This document shows, piece after piece, positions 1-9,537 of a stretch of DNA of 64,000 nt. Below the pieces are notes generated by a model. It was not told the DNA's origin. It saw nothing but the letters and a program-made list of their open reading frames with translations, and ran no database searches. How positions within the stretch are numbered: position 1 is the stretch's first letter; each line of letters opens with the position of its first letter. Position numbers and translations under genes: made by a program. Source of the DNA: Pseudomonas versuta (GTDB lineage: Bacteria > Pseudomonadota > Gammaproteobacteria > Pseudomonadales > Pseudomonadaceae); assembly GCF_001294575.1 (NCBI RefSeq), contig NZ_CP012676.1:3616001-3680000 (forward strand). Reading direction: 5' to 3'.

Positions 1-2
1 GC

Positions 3-554
3 GAGCTTGCTCAGGAAGTCGGCGCGTTGCTGACCTATGAAGCCACCAAAGACCTGACCCTCGAAACCTACGAGATTGAAGGCTGGTGCGGCACTGTTCA
101 AGTTGAAAAAATCGCCGGCAAGAAAATTACCGTCGTGCCGATTCTGCGTGCCGGCATCGGCATGCTTGAAGGCGTACTCAGCCTGATCCCGGGCGCCAAA
201 GTCAGCGCTGTCGGTGTCGCCCGCAACGAAGAAACCCTTCAGGCCCATACCTACCTGGAAAAACTGGTACCGGAAATCAACGAGCGTCTGGCGATGATTA
301 TCGACCCGATGCTGGCCACCGGTTCGTCGATGGTTGCCACCATTGATCTGCTGAAGAAAGCCGGCTGCAAGGAAATTCGCGCCATGGTGCTGGTTGCCGC
401 GCCAGAAGGCATTGCCGCCGTAGAAGCTGCACACCCGGATGTCATCATCTATACCGCTTCCATCGATGAGCGCCTGAACGAGCACGGCTACATCATTCCA
501 GGCCTGGGCGACGCCGGCGACAAGATCTTCGGCACCAAGCAAAAGGACTCATAA
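3..554 (+). CDS. upp: Uracil phosphoribosyltransferase, 5' end outside window
   Basis: This is the C-terminal 183 codons of uracil phosphoribosyltransferase, which makes UMP from uracil and PRPP in pyrimidine salvage. The reading frame is open from base 3 upstream of the first in-window TTG, so the start lies before the window; about 29 residues of the usual ~212 are missing. The PRPP-binding segment [11 protein letters not shown] and the C-terminal uracil-binding part ending in [14 protein letters not shown] are intact. It is followed after one base by uraA, so uracil uptake and conversion are co-transcribed. Confidence 0.97.
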   Translation, partial: ELAQEVGALLTYEATKDLTLETYEIEGWCGTVQVEKIAGKKITVVPILRAGIGMLEGVLSLIPGAKVSAVGVARNEETLQAHTYLEKLVPEINERLAMIIDPMLATGSSMVATIDLLKKAGCKEIRAMVLVAAPEGIAAVEAAHPDVIIYTASIDERLNEHGYIIPGLGDAGDKIFGTKQKDS

Positions 555-555
555 C

Positions 556-1833
556 ATGCAGGACGAGTTCAACGACCCGCTCTGGCGCCAGATCATCTCT
601 GGCGCGCAGATGCTCTTCGTGGCCTTTGGCGCGTTGGTCCTGATGCCTTTGATTACCGGCCTGGACCCTAACGTTGCGCTGTTCACGGCGGGTCTCGGGA
701 CTCTGTTGTTCCAGATCGTGACCCGGCGTCAGGTGCCGGTTTTTCTGGCTTCGAGTTTTGCGTTCATTACCCCGATCATTCTCGCCAAAGGCCAGTTCGG
801 TCTTGCCGCGACCATGGGCGGCGTAATGGCAGCCGGTTTCGTGTACACCTTTCTCGGTTTCGCGGTAAAGCTCAAAGGCACCGGTTTTATTGACCGTCTG
901 CTGCCGCCCGTAGTCATTGGCCCGGTCATTATCTCGATTGGTCTGGCGATGGCCCCAATTGCAGCGCACATGGCCATGGGCCGCGCTGAAGATGGCACAG
1001 AGTTGATCCACTACCAGACGGCCATGCTGATCTCGATGCCAGCCCTGCTGACTACCCTGATCGTAGCCGTGTTCGGCAAAGGCATTTTCCGCCTGGTACC
1101 GATCATTGCCGGGGTGCTGGTGGGTTTTGCCATGGCGTTTTACTTTGGCGTGGTCGACACGGCCAAGATTGCCGCAGCTCCATGGTTTGCCTTGCCACAC
1201 TTCACTGCCCCCGAGTTCAACTGGCAGGCGATTCTGTTTATCGTCCCCGTGGCCCTGGCCCCGGCCATTGAACACATCGGCGGCGTCATTGCCGTGGGCA
1301 GCGTGACCGGTCGCGACTACCTGAAAAACCCTGGCCTGCATCGCACCCTGTTCGGTGACGGCATTGCCACCACCGCTGCCGGCCTGCTTGGCGGTCCACC
1401 CAACACCACCTACGCCGAAGTGACTGGCGCAGTGATGCTGACCAAGAACTACAACCCGAAAATAATGACCTGGGCGGCGATCTTCGCCATCAGCCTGGCA
1501 TTTATCGGAAAGTTCGGCGCACTGCTGCAGAGCATTCCAGTACCGGTAATGGGCGGAATTCTGTGCCTGTTGTTCGGTTCAATTGCCGCGGTCGGGATGA
1601 ACACCCTGATTCGCCATCAGGTCGACCTGAGCGAAGCCCGCAACCTGGTGATTGTCTCGGTGACCCTGGTATTCGGGATCGGCGGTGTGCTGATCGGCAC
1701 CGGTATGGGCCCGGAAGACTTCGGTCTAAAAGGCATCGCTCTGTGTGCCATCGTCGCCATTGCGCTGAACTTGTTGTTGCCGGGCAATGACAGCTGGAAA
1801 CACAAAAAGAAAGGTGACGAGCCGACTCTCTGA
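556..1833 (+). CDS. uraA: Uracil/xanthine permease family transporter (uracil permease)
   Basis: A 425-residue inner-membrane transporter of the NCS2 (nucleobase:cation symporter 2) family that imports uracil with protons. The sequence is a series of hydrophobic helices; the substrate-site region around residues 225-300 holds the conserved acidic helix (APAIEHIGGVIAVGSV) and the GGPPNTTYAEVTG segment typical of UraA. The ATG lies one base after the upp stop, so the two genes are translationally close and functionally paired. Length is normal for the family. A strong hairpin follows the gene. Confidence 0.95.
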   Translation: MQDEFNDPLWRQIISGAQMLFVAFGALVLMPLITGLDPNVALFTAGLGTLLFQIVTRRQVPVFLASSFAFITPIILAKGQFGLAATMGGVMAAGFVYTFLGFAVKLKGTGFIDRLLPPVVIGPVIISIGLAMAPIAAHMAMGRAEDGTELIHYQTAMLISMPALLTTLIVAVFGKGIFRLVPIIAGVLVGFAMAFYFGVVDTAKIAAAPWFALPHFTAPEFNWQAILFIVPVALAPAIEHIGGVIAVGSVTGRDYLKNPGLHRTLFGDGIATTAAGLLGGPPNTTYAEVTGAVMLTKNYNPKIMTWAAIFAISLAFIGKFGALLQSIPVPVMGGILCLLFGSIAAVGMNTLIRHQVDLSEARNLVIVSVTLVFGIGGVLIGTGMGPEDFGLKGIALCAIVAIALNLLLPGNDSWKHKKKGDEPTL

Positions 1834-1851
1834 ATCGACCCGCCACCCAGT

Positions 1852-1885
1852 CCTGCGGGAGCCTGGCAAGCCAGGCACCCGCAGG
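1852..1885. terminator. Hairpin between convergent uraA and hemH
   Basis: Arms CCTGCGGG (1852-1859) and CCCGCAGG (1878-1885) enclose a second perfect stem GCCTGGC/GCCAGGC (1861-1876) with a two-base loop. It sits between two convergent genes and ends five bases from the hemH stop. There is no good U-tract on either strand, so it may act as a transcript-end stabiliser as much as a terminator. Confidence 0.6.
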
Positions 1886-1890
1886 AATCT

Positions 1891-2916
1891 TTACAGCGCC
1901 AGTGGCGCCCGCTCACACAACGTGTTCAACGCTGCCGCCCACTCAGGGTTGTCATTGAGACACGGCACCAGCACCAACTCCTCGCCCCCCGCCGCAACAA
2001 ACTGCTCGCGACCGCGATCGCCGATTTCTTCCAGGGTTTCAATGCAATCGGCCACAAACGCCGGGCACATGACCAGAATCTTCTTCACCCCGTCTTTGGC
2101 CAGAGCATCCAGCCGCGCCTCGGTATAGGGTTCGATCCATTTGGCCCGGCCCAATCGGGACTGGAACGCCACCGACCACTTGCCCTCAGGCAACCCCATG
2201 CGTTCGGCAAACGCCTGGGCAGTACGCAAGCACTGCGCGCGGTAACAGGTAGCCAACACGGCTGCTGAAGCGTTCTGGCAGCAGTCGGCATTTTTAAAGC
2301 AGTGATTACCGGTCGGATCGAGCTTGTGCAGATGACGCTCGGGCAAACCGTGAAAGCTGAGCAACAAATGATCGTAATCCTGCTCCAGGTGCGGCCTGGC
2401 ACTTGCCACCAATGCGTCAAGGTATTCGGGTTGATCGTAAAACGGCTGCACGATGGAGATTTGAATGGCCAGCTTTGCGGCTTTAACCACGCGCTTGGCT
2501 TCTTCAATCACCGTGGTCACCGTGCTGTCGGCAAACTGGGGATACAACGGCGCCAGCGTGACCTTTTGAATCCCCTGCGCGGCCAGACGCTTGAGTACGG
2601 TTTCAATTGACGGTTCGCCATAGCGCATCGCCAGCTCAACCGGGCCCTTGCTCCACTCTTTGCTCATCGCCTGCTGCAAACGACGGCTGAGGACTACAAG
2701 CGGTGAGCCTTCATCCCACCAGATGGAGGCATAGGCATGCGCCGATTGCTCGGGGCGCTTGATCAGAATCAGCGACACGATCAGACGTCGCAATGGCCAC
2801 GGCACATCGATCACATACGGGTCCATCAGAAACTGGTTCAGGTAACTGCGTACATCCGCTACCGAAGTAGACGCGGGCGACCCCAGGTTAACCAGCAATA
2901 GTGCGTGCTCGGTCAT
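1891..2916 (-). CDS. hemH: Ferrochelatase (protoheme ferro-lyase)
   Basis: Inserts Fe2+ into protoporphyrin IX, the last step of heme synthesis. The 341-residue protein begins [14 protein letters not shown], the standard ferrochelatase N-terminus. The frame stays open upstream into the neighbouring gene, but the ATG at 2916 fits the family start and length. The SFHGLPERH segment carries the conserved catalytic histidine region, and [11 protein letters not shown] follows. The gene lies 13 bp downstream of the epimerase-like gene on the same strand, so the two are probably co-transcribed. A second heme-pathway gene, hemA, lies in the same window at 17972-19255. Confidence 0.95.
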   Translation of the reverse strand: MTEHALLLVNLGSPASTSVADVRSYLNQFLMDPYVIDVPWPLRRLIVSLILIKRPEQSAHAYASIWWDEGSPLVVLSRRLQQAMSKEWSKGPVELAMRYGEPSIETVLKRLAAQGIQKVTLAPLYPQFADSTVTTVIEEAKRVVKAAKLAIQISIVQPFYDQPEYLDALVASARPHLEQDYDHLLLSFHGLPERHLHKLDPTGNHCFKNADCCQNASAAVLATCYRAQCLRTAQAFAERMGLPEGKWSVAFQSRLGRAKWIEPYTEARLDALAKDGVKKILVMCPAFVADCIETLEEIGDRGREQFVAAGGEELVLVPCLNDNPEWAAALNTLCERAPLAL

Positions 2917-2929
2917 GCAACATCCTATT

Positions 2930-3832
2930 TCAGAGGCGGGTGGACAGATCATCCAGAGCCGCACGCAAATCGGTGAACTGAAAAGTGAAACCGGCTGCCA
3001 GCAATTTGGCCGGCGCTGCCCGTTGGCCGCCCAGCAATAACTGTGACAGTTCGCCCAGGCCAACGCGCAAGACAAAGGCAGGGACAGGAATAAACGCCGG
3101 ACGGTGCAACACGCGGCCCAGGGTTTTGGCGAACTCGGCATTGCGTACCGGCTGCGGCGCGCAGGCATTATAGGGACCCGACGCGGCATTCTCATGTACA
3201 AGAAAATCAATCAGGGCAATTTGGTCCTTGATATGGACCCATGGCATCCATTGCCGACCATTACCTATCGGCCCGCCCAGCGCCAGCTTGAAAGGCAGCA
3301 CAAGGCGCGACAAAAAGCCGCCTTCGGCCGCCAGCACCAGCCCCGTACGCACCAGCACCACGCGAATGCCCAAGGCTTGTGCGCGTTGCGCGGTTTCCTC
3401 CCAGGCAATACACAAATGGCTGGCGAAATCTTCGCTGACCGGCGGCGACTCTTCGGTCAACTCGCGCTCCCCCCCATCGCCATACCAGCCCACTGCCGAA
3501 CCGGACACCAATACCGACGGTTTTTGCTCACGAGTGCCGAGCCAGGTCACCAGGGTTTCCGTCAGGGTAATCCGGCTGCTCCACAGCAACGCCTTACGCT
3601 TGCGTGTCCACGGCCGTTCGGCAATCGGCGCACCGGCCAGGTTGATCACTGCGTCAATCGGCTCCTGGCCAAGCTCTTCGAGCGTGGCGATCCCTCTTGC
3701 GCCGGCACCGCATAACTCACTCACCCGATCAGGGCGACGACTCCACACACTCAGGCGGTGACCTTGCGCCAGCCAGTGGTGGCAGAGCTGGCGTCCTATC
3801 AAACCTGTACCGCCGGTCAGCAAAATATGCAT
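2930..3832 (-). CDS. TIGR01777 family (YfcH-like) NAD(P)-dependent epimerase
   Basis: A 300-residue atypical short-chain dehydrogenase of the SDR39U1/YfcH group. It opens with the Rossmann motif [13 protein letters not shown] (residues 4-16) and has the family segment [14 protein letters not shown] near residue 110, followed by a C-terminal DUF1731-type tail ([23 protein letters not shown]). The natural substrate of this family is not established. It is the first gene of a two-gene unit with hemH, a linkage also seen in other pseudomonads as far as I recall. The start at 3832 is the first ATG and gives a proper nucleotide-binding N-terminus. Confidence 0.88.
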   Translation of the reverse strand: MHILLTGGTGLIGRQLCHHWLAQGHRLSVWSRRPDRVSELCGAGARGIATLEELGQEPIDAVINLAGAPIAERPWTRKRKALLWSSRITLTETLVTWLGTREQKPSVLVSGSAVGWYGDGGERELTEESPPVSEDFASHLCIAWEETAQRAQALGIRVVLVRTGLVLAAEGGFLSRLVLPFKLALGGPIGNGRQWMPWVHIKDQIALIDFLVHENAASGPYNACAPQPVRNAEFAKTLGRVLHRPAFIPVPAFVLRVGLGELSQLLLGGQRAAPAKLLAAGFTFQFTDLRAALDDLSTRL

Positions 3833-3956
3833 GAGTTGAGCCTCGCTGGGAGTTTTATCGGGTGCACTGGTCTATTTTTAAGGAAAGCCCCCATTTCTTC
3901 GGGCCGTTGACCTTATAAAGAATAGGCCAGACTGGCCCGGCAAGCGCACTAAAACT

Positions 3957-3980
3957 TATACTAATAAATTAATTTGTACA
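3957..3980 (+). promoter_or_regulatory. Imperfect LitR-type operator upstream of flavoprotein gene
   Basis: TATACT (3957-3962) and TGTACA (3975-3980) are separated by exactly 12 bases, the same geometry as the two perfect sites at 5310 and 5360. One base differs from the T(G/A)TACA half-site. It lies 59 bp upstream of the ATG at 4039. The inference is that the flavoprotein/Trp-rich gene pair belongs to the same regulon. Confidence 0.5.
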
Positions 3981-3999
3981 GGTATTAGCGGCATCGTAG

Positions 4000-5232
<1,233 letters not shown>

Positions 5233-5237
<5 letters not shown>

Positions 5238-5292
5238 GAGCGAGCTTGCTCGCGAGCCGTTTTAAAAGATCGTGAGCAAGCTCGCTCCTGCA
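5233..5292. repeat. REPIN (two inverted REP elements)
   Basis: The left arm is TGTAGGAGCGAGCTTGCTC followed by GCGAGC (5233-5257); the right arm is the inverted copy GTGAGCAAGCTCGCTCCTGCA (5272-5292) with one or two changes. It follows the Trp-rich gene and can fold into a long hairpin, so it may also end or protect the upstream transcript. Confidence 0.9.
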
Positions 5293-5309
5293 AAAGCACC
5301 ACAAATACC

Positions 5310-5333
5310 TGTACAAGATAATTGACTTGTACA
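5310..5333 (+). promoter_or_regulatory. LitR-type operator 1 (TGTACA-N12-TGTACA)
   Basis: TGTACA at 5310-5315 and again at 5328-5333, spaced by 12 bases. The site covers the candidate -35 box (5322-5327), so a bound MerR-family dimer would block or remodel RNA polymerase contact. As I recall, a T(G/A)TACA-N12-TGTA(C/T)A consensus was reported for class II LitR (PplR) targets in P. putida. Confidence 0.75.
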
Positions 5334-5349
5334 AGGCAAGGCCTAAGAT
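5322..5349 (+). promoter_or_regulatory. Promoter of the rudS-litR-phrB operon
   Basis: The -35 box TTGACT (5322-5327) and -10 box TAAGAT (5344-5349) are 16 bp apart. The -35 overlaps operator 1 and operator 2 begins just after the -10, so both lie where a repressor would act. The first ATG of the operon is at 5407. Confidence 0.6.
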
Positions 5350-5359
5350 GAACTCAAGT

Positions 5360-5383
5360 TGTACATCCAAACAAAGATGTACA
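5360..5383 (+). promoter_or_regulatory. LitR-type operator 2 (TGTACA-N12-TGTACA)
   Basis: TGTACA at 5360-5365 and 5378-5383 with a 12-base spacer. The site starts exactly 50 bp after operator 1, close to five helical turns, and lies downstream of the -10 box in the 5' untranslated region. Confidence 0.75.
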
Positions 5384-5406
5384 AGTAATTCTTGGAGACT
5401 CATCCC

Positions 5407-6375
5407 ATGGCCTGCGACATCTCAGCCCGTCAAAAACCGAAAATCGCCATCAGCGCCTGCTTGCTCGGGGCCGAAGTTCGCTTCAATGGCGGGCACAAAG
5501 AGTCGCGACTGTGCAGCCAGGCCCTGAGTGAACATTTCGACTTCGTCCCGCTGTGCCCCGAAGTCGCCATCGGGCTTGGCATTCCGCGCCAGCCCATCCG
5601 CCTGATCGGCGACCCTGCCCAACCGCAAGCCTTGGGCAGTGTCGACAGCTCTCTGGACGTAACCCGGCCATTACACGATTACGGTGTGGCCATGGCCGCA
5701 GCGCACACAGACATTTGCGGCTACATCTTTATGCAAAAGTCACCGTCTTGCGGACTCGAGCGAGTCAAGGTCTATCAGGACGGTGGACGCCCCGCAGAGC
5801 TGAGCGGACGGGGGATTTACGCACAAGCGTTTTGCGCGGCCCACCCCGATTTGCCTGTGGAAGAGGATGGCCGCCTCAACGACCCGGTATTGCGTGAAAA
5901 CTTTCTGACCCGGGTTTACGCCTATAGCACCTGGCAGCAATTACTCAGAGCCGGCATCACCCGCCGTTCCCTGACCGAATTTCATGCCTGTTACAAATAC
6001 CAGCTCATGGCCCACCACCCCGAGCAGTACAAAATCCTGGGCACCATGCTCGGCAATCTGGGCAAAAATGATCCCCGCGAGATCGCCCCTCAGTACTTCA
6101 GCGAGTTGATGAAAGCCCTGAAAAAATGCGCCACGCGTCGCACTCACACCAATGTGCTGCAACACATCAGCGGCTATCTAAAACAATTCATCAGCCCCGA
6201 AGACAAGCAAGAAGTGCAATACCTGATTGGCCAGTACCTGCACGGCATTGTGCCGCTGATCGTGCCGCTGACACTGCTCAAACATCATTTTCGCCTGCAT
6301 CCGGATCCCTACATATCGCGCCAGGTATACCTGCAACCGCACCCGGAAAACCTCAGCCTGCGCAATGCGATATGA
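5407..6375 (+). CDS. rudS: RudS-type tRNA 4-thiouridine desulfidase (DUF523-DUF1722)
   Basis: A 322-residue two-domain protein. Residues 1-155 are DUF523/TudS with three conserved cysteines expected to hold a [4Fe-4S] cluster: C18 in ACLLG, C50 in LCPEV and C115 in KSPSCG. Residues ~190-310 are DUF1722 (YbgA), thought to bind tRNA. This fusion corresponds to RudS, reported to remove sulfur from s4U in tRNA and lessen near-UV growth delay. The ATG at 5407 is preferred over TTG 5392 because GGAG lies at 5394-5397. It is the first gene of the light-type operon and overlaps the regulator gene by ATGA. Confidence 0.88.
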   Translation: MACDISARQKPKIAISACLLGAEVRFNGGHKESRLCSQALSEHFDFVPLCPEVAIGLGIPRQPIRLIGDPAQPQALGSVDSSLDVTRPLHDYGVAMAAAHTDICGYIFMQKSPSCGLERVKVYQDGGRPAELSGRGIYAQAFCAAHPDLPVEEDGRLNDPVLRENFLTRVYAYSTWQQLLRAGITRRSLTEFHACYKYQLMAHHPEQYKILGTMLGNLGKNDPREIAPQYFSELMKALKKCATRRTHTNVLQHISGYLKQFISPEDKQEVQYLIGQYLHGIVPLIVPLTLLKHHFRLHPDPYISRQVYLQPHPENLSLRNAI

Positions 6376-7313
6376 ACATGAGCAAAGACCTTTCGGTGAA
6401 CGGCCCTCCTGCCCCTGACTACAACCAGGCCCTGGACGCCGGCTGGCTGCCGATACGCGAAGTAGCCCGTATCACAGGCGTCAATGCCGTGACCCTGCGC
6501 GCCTGGGAACGTCGTTATGGCCTGATCGTCCCGCACCGTACCGCCAAGGGCCATCGCATGTTTTCGGACACGCATATCCAGCGGATCCAGCAGATTCTGA
6601 CCTGGCTTAATCGCGGGGTCTCAGTCAGTCAGGTCATGCCGCTGCTCGACGCAGCCCCCGCCTGGCACGCCCCCGTCGACAACGACTGGCAGGCATGGCG
6701 CCAGACCCTGACGCTGGCGATCACTGAGCTGTCCGAGCGCAGGCTCGATGACAATTTTAATCAAGTCATGTCGCTGTATCCGGCCCACACACTGTGCGAA
6801 CAACTGTTGATCCCGCTTTTAAACGAGCTGGAACAACGCTGGCAGGGCCAGTTCGGGGCACAACTGGAGCGGGTATTTTTCAACTCCTGGCTGCGCAGCA
6901 AACTGGGCGCCCGTATCTATCACAACAACCGCTCGCTCAAGGGCAAGCCCGTGCTGCTGATCAATCATTCGGCCCTGCCTTTTGAGGCACAGCTATGGCT
7001 CACGGCCTGGCTGGTCAGCAGCAGCCATTGCCCGGTTGAAGTATTCGACGGGCCACTGCCCGGCGGTGAACTGGCCCTGGCGGTTGAGCGCCTCAATTGC
7101 CCCGCCGTGGTGCTCTATTCAAGCCAAACCCTCAACCCCCGGCAGTTGCCGAAGCTACTCGGCGGCACCAATTGCCCGGTCCTGATTGCCGGACCGACGG
7201 TATGCATCCATAGCGCCGAGTTGGCCGTAAGTACTACTGAAATCGCAGGATTGTCCCTGGCTGTTGATCCGCTTGAAGCCCATCAACGACTCAGCCAGCT
7301 CGGACTCTTCTAG
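6372..7313 (+). CDS. MerR family regulator, class II LitR-like (no B12 ligand)
   Basis: A 313-residue regulator with an N-terminal MerR helix-turn-helix (residues ~25-95; WLPIREVARITGVNAVTLRAWERRYG) and a C-terminal region laid out like the CarH/LitR cobalamin-binding module. In CarH the GERHELG motif supplies the B12-binding histidine; the matching stretch here (NHSALPFEAQ) has no histidine at that place by my alignment, as in class II LitR. Such proteins repress light-inducible genes together with a LOV photoreceptor; no LOV gene is in the window. Start 6372 overlaps rudS by ATGA; ATG 6378 is also possible. It probably binds the TGTACA-N12-TGTACA sites and represses its own operon. Confidence 0.85.
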   Translation: MNMSKDLSVNGPPAPDYNQALDAGWLPIREVARITGVNAVTLRAWERRYGLIVPHRTAKGHRMFSDTHIQRIQQILTWLNRGVSVSQVMPLLDAAPAWHAPVDNDWQAWRQTLTLAITELSERRLDDNFNQVMSLYPAHTLCEQLLIPLLNELEQRWQGQFGAQLERVFFNSWLRSKLGARIYHNNRSLKGKPVLLINHSALPFEAQLWLTAWLVSSSHCPVEVFDGPLPGGELALAVERLNCPAVVLYSSQTLNPRQLPKLLGGTNCPVLIAGPTVCIHSAELAVSTTEIAGLSLAVDPLEAHQRLSQLGLF

Positions 7314-7328
7314 CCCCAAGGAATAAAC

Positions 7329-8774
7329 ATGCAACTGATCTGGCTGCGCAGCGATTTGCGCCAAAGCGACAACACTGCCCTGAGCGCCGCCGCTGCACGC
7401 GGCCCCACTGTGGCCGTGTACCTCATAAGCGCCGAGCAATGGCTGGCCCATGATGATGCGCCATGCAAAGTCGACTTTTGGCTGCGTAACCTGAGCGTCC
7501 TGAGCGACAGCCTCGAACAACTGAATATCCCGTTACTGATTCGCAGCGCACCCGCCTGGGACCAGGCCCCCGCGGCGCTTGTTGAGCTGTGCCAACAACT
7601 GGGCATTCAGGATGTTCATGTAAATGATGAATACGGCATCCATGAAACCCGGCGCGATCAGGCCGTCGCCTGCGCACTCGACGCCCAAGGCATCGGCTTT
7701 CATCGCTACCTCGACCAACTGTTGTTTCAGCCCGGCAGCGTGCTGACCAAAACCGGGGGGTACTTTCAGGTCTTCAGCCAGTTCCGCAAGGTTTGCTATG
7801 AGCGCCTGCATACGGGGCTGCCGGGCATCGTGGCCAAACCACAGGCACAGGCGCCGCTGTCGATTGCCCGGGATCGCGTTCCTGAATCTGTTACCGGCTT
7901 TGCCCGGCCCGGCCAATCCTTGCGTGCACTGTGGCCGGCTGGGGAAGAAGAAGCCCGGGAGCGCCTGGCACGCTTCGCCGATGAGCAAATCCACTACTAC
8001 AAAGAAGAACGCGACTTACCCGCAAAACCTGGCACCAGCCAGCTTTCGCCCTACCTGGCAGCAGGCGTTATCTCACCACGCCAATGCCTGCATGCCGCAC
8101 TGCTAAGCAACAACGGCGAGTTTGAAAGCGGCAGTGTCGGTGCCGCGACCTGGATCAGCGAACTGATCTGGCGCGAGTTTTATAAACACATTCTTGTGGG
8201 CTACCCACGGGTTTCCCGGCACCGCGCATTCAGGCCTGCCACCGAGTTCCTGCCCTGGCGTGACGCCCCGCAGGAGCTGGCAGCCTGGAAAGAAGGCCGC
8301 ACCGGCATCCCGATCATAGACGCGGCCATTCGCCAACTGCTCGAAACCGGCTGGATGCATAACCGCCTGCGGATGGTGGTGGCGATGTTTCTGACCAAAA
8401 ACCTGTTGATCGACTGGCGCGAGGGTGAGCGCTTCTTTATGCAGCACTTGATTGATGGTGACCTCGCAGCCAACAACGGTGGCTGGCAGTGGAGTTCATC
8501 CACCGGGACCGACTCGGTTCCCTACTTCAGAATTTTCAACCCGCTGAGCCAGTCCGAGCGCTTCGACCCCGAAGGGCGCTTCATCAAGCACTGGCTGCCA
8601 GAGCTCGCAACGTTGAATAAAAAGGAAATCCACAACCCGGCCAGTGCTGGAGGCCTGTTTGGCGTTGCCGACTACCCGCAGCCGATAGTCGACTTGAAAC
8701 ACAGCCGCGAGCGGGCCCTCAGCGCCTTCAAAAATCTGCCGAGGCATCAGCTCTATGAGGTGTGTGATGACTGA
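7329..8774 (+). CDS. phrB: Deoxyribodipyrimidine photolyase (class I CPD)
   Basis: A 481-residue blue-light flavoenzyme that splits cyclobutane pyrimidine dimers. The N-terminal antenna domain begins with the family motif LIWLRSDLRQSDNTAL. The C-terminal FAD/DNA-binding domain carries RMVVAMFLTKNLLIDWR, GGWQWSSSTGTD and PYFRIFNP, all photolyase signatures. Length is typical. It lies 15 bp after the LitR-like regulator, and its end overlaps the SDR gene by 8 bp, so DNA repair is tied to the downstream lipid genes in one transcript. Confidence 0.96.
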   Translation: MQLIWLRSDLRQSDNTALSAAAARGPTVAVYLISAEQWLAHDDAPCKVDFWLRNLSVLSDSLEQLNIPLLIRSAPAWDQAPAALVELCQQLGIQDVHVNDEYGIHETRRDQAVACALDAQGIGFHRYLDQLLFQPGSVLTKTGGYFQVFSQFRKVCYERLHTGLPGIVAKPQAQAPLSIARDRVPESVTGFARPGQSLRALWPAGEEEARERLARFADEQIHYYKEERDLPAKPGTSQLSPYLAAGVISPRQCLHAALLSNNGEFESGSVGAATWISELIWREFYKHILVGYPRVSRHRAFRPATEFLPWRDAPQELAAWKEGRTGIPIIDAAIRQLLETGWMHNRLRMVVAMFLTKNLLIDWREGERFFMQHLIDGDLAANNGGWQWSSSTGTDSVPYFRIFNPLSQSERFDPEGRFIKHWLPELATLNKKEIHNPASAGGLFGVADYPQPIVDLKHSRERALSAFKNLPRHQLYEVCDD

Positions 8775-9537
8775 GACCCGGCGTATCTGGCTGACCGGAG
8801 CCAGCAGCGGGATTGGCGCCCGCCTGGCTGAAGAACTGCTGAGCAGTGGGGCGCGTGTGGCATTGAGTGCCCGTACCCTGCCCCCTCTGCAGGCTTTATC
8901 CGACCGTTATCCGGGCCAGGTCCTATTGGTGCCTGGTGACTTGACCGACAGCCTGCAAGTGCGCGAAATCGGCAAGCGCATTGCGCAAGCCTGGGGCGCG
9001 CTGGACACCGTGATTCTCAATGCCGGCTCCTGTGAATATGTCGATGTCCGGCACTTTGACGCAGCCTTGGTCGAGCGTGTCGTACGCACCAATCTACTGG
9101 CCAGCAGTTACTGCCTTGAAAGTGCACTGCCTTTGCTGCGTGCAGGTGTACGACCGCATCTGGTAGGAGTGGTCAGTTCCGTGACTTACTGGCCCCTGCC
9201 GCGGGCCGAAGCTTATGGCGCCTCGAAAGCCGGCCTGCGTTACCTGCTGCAGTCGCTGCGCATCGATCTGGCCCATGAGGGAATAGATGTCACCCTGGTC
9301 AGCCCCGGTTTCGTTGATACCCCGCTGACTGAGAAAAACGACTTCCCCATGCCCATGCGCTGGCCGGTACTCAAAGCCGCGCGGCACATTAGCCAGCGTC
9401 TGGAAAAACGCCCGCTGGAAATCGCTTTCCCCTGGCTATTTATCCTCATCCTCAAGCTGATGTCTCGTCTGCCCGGCCGCCTGCAACTGGCCATTGGCAA
9501 GCGTCTGGCGCGCACTTCTGACGAGACTCCGACATGA
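8767..9537 (+). CDS. SDR family NAD(P)-dependent oxidoreductase
   Basis: A 256-residue classical short-chain dehydrogenase. It has the cofactor motif TGASSGIGARLAE (residues ~9-21), the NAG motif (LNAGSCEYV) and the catalytic Y-x-x-x-K (YGASKAG). The hydrophobic C-terminus (FPWLFILILKLMSRLPG) may place it at the membrane. The ATG at 8767 is chosen because GAGG lies six bases upstream; the in-frame ATG 8755 has no such site. It overlaps phrB by 8 bp and the next gene by ATGA. The substrate is unknown; context suggests a step in modified fatty-acid synthesis. Confidence 0.88.
   Translation: MTETRRIWLTGASSGIGARLAEELLSSGARVALSARTLPPLQALSDRYPGQVLLVPGDLTDSLQVREIGKRIAQAWGALDTVILNAGSCEYVDVRHFDAALVERVVRTNLLASSYCLESALPLLRAGVRPHLVGVVSSVTYWPLPRAEAYGASKAGLRYLLQSLRIDLAHEGIDVTLVSPGFVDTPLTEKNDFPMPMRWPVLKAARHISQRLEKRPLEIAFPWLFILILKLMSRLPGRLQLAIGKRLARTSDETPT

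Noticed and set aside
3925..3937. GGCCAG-A-CTGGCC palindrome upstream of the flavoprotein gene
   Set aside because: Symmetric but short and without a second copy or clear promoter link; chance is possible.
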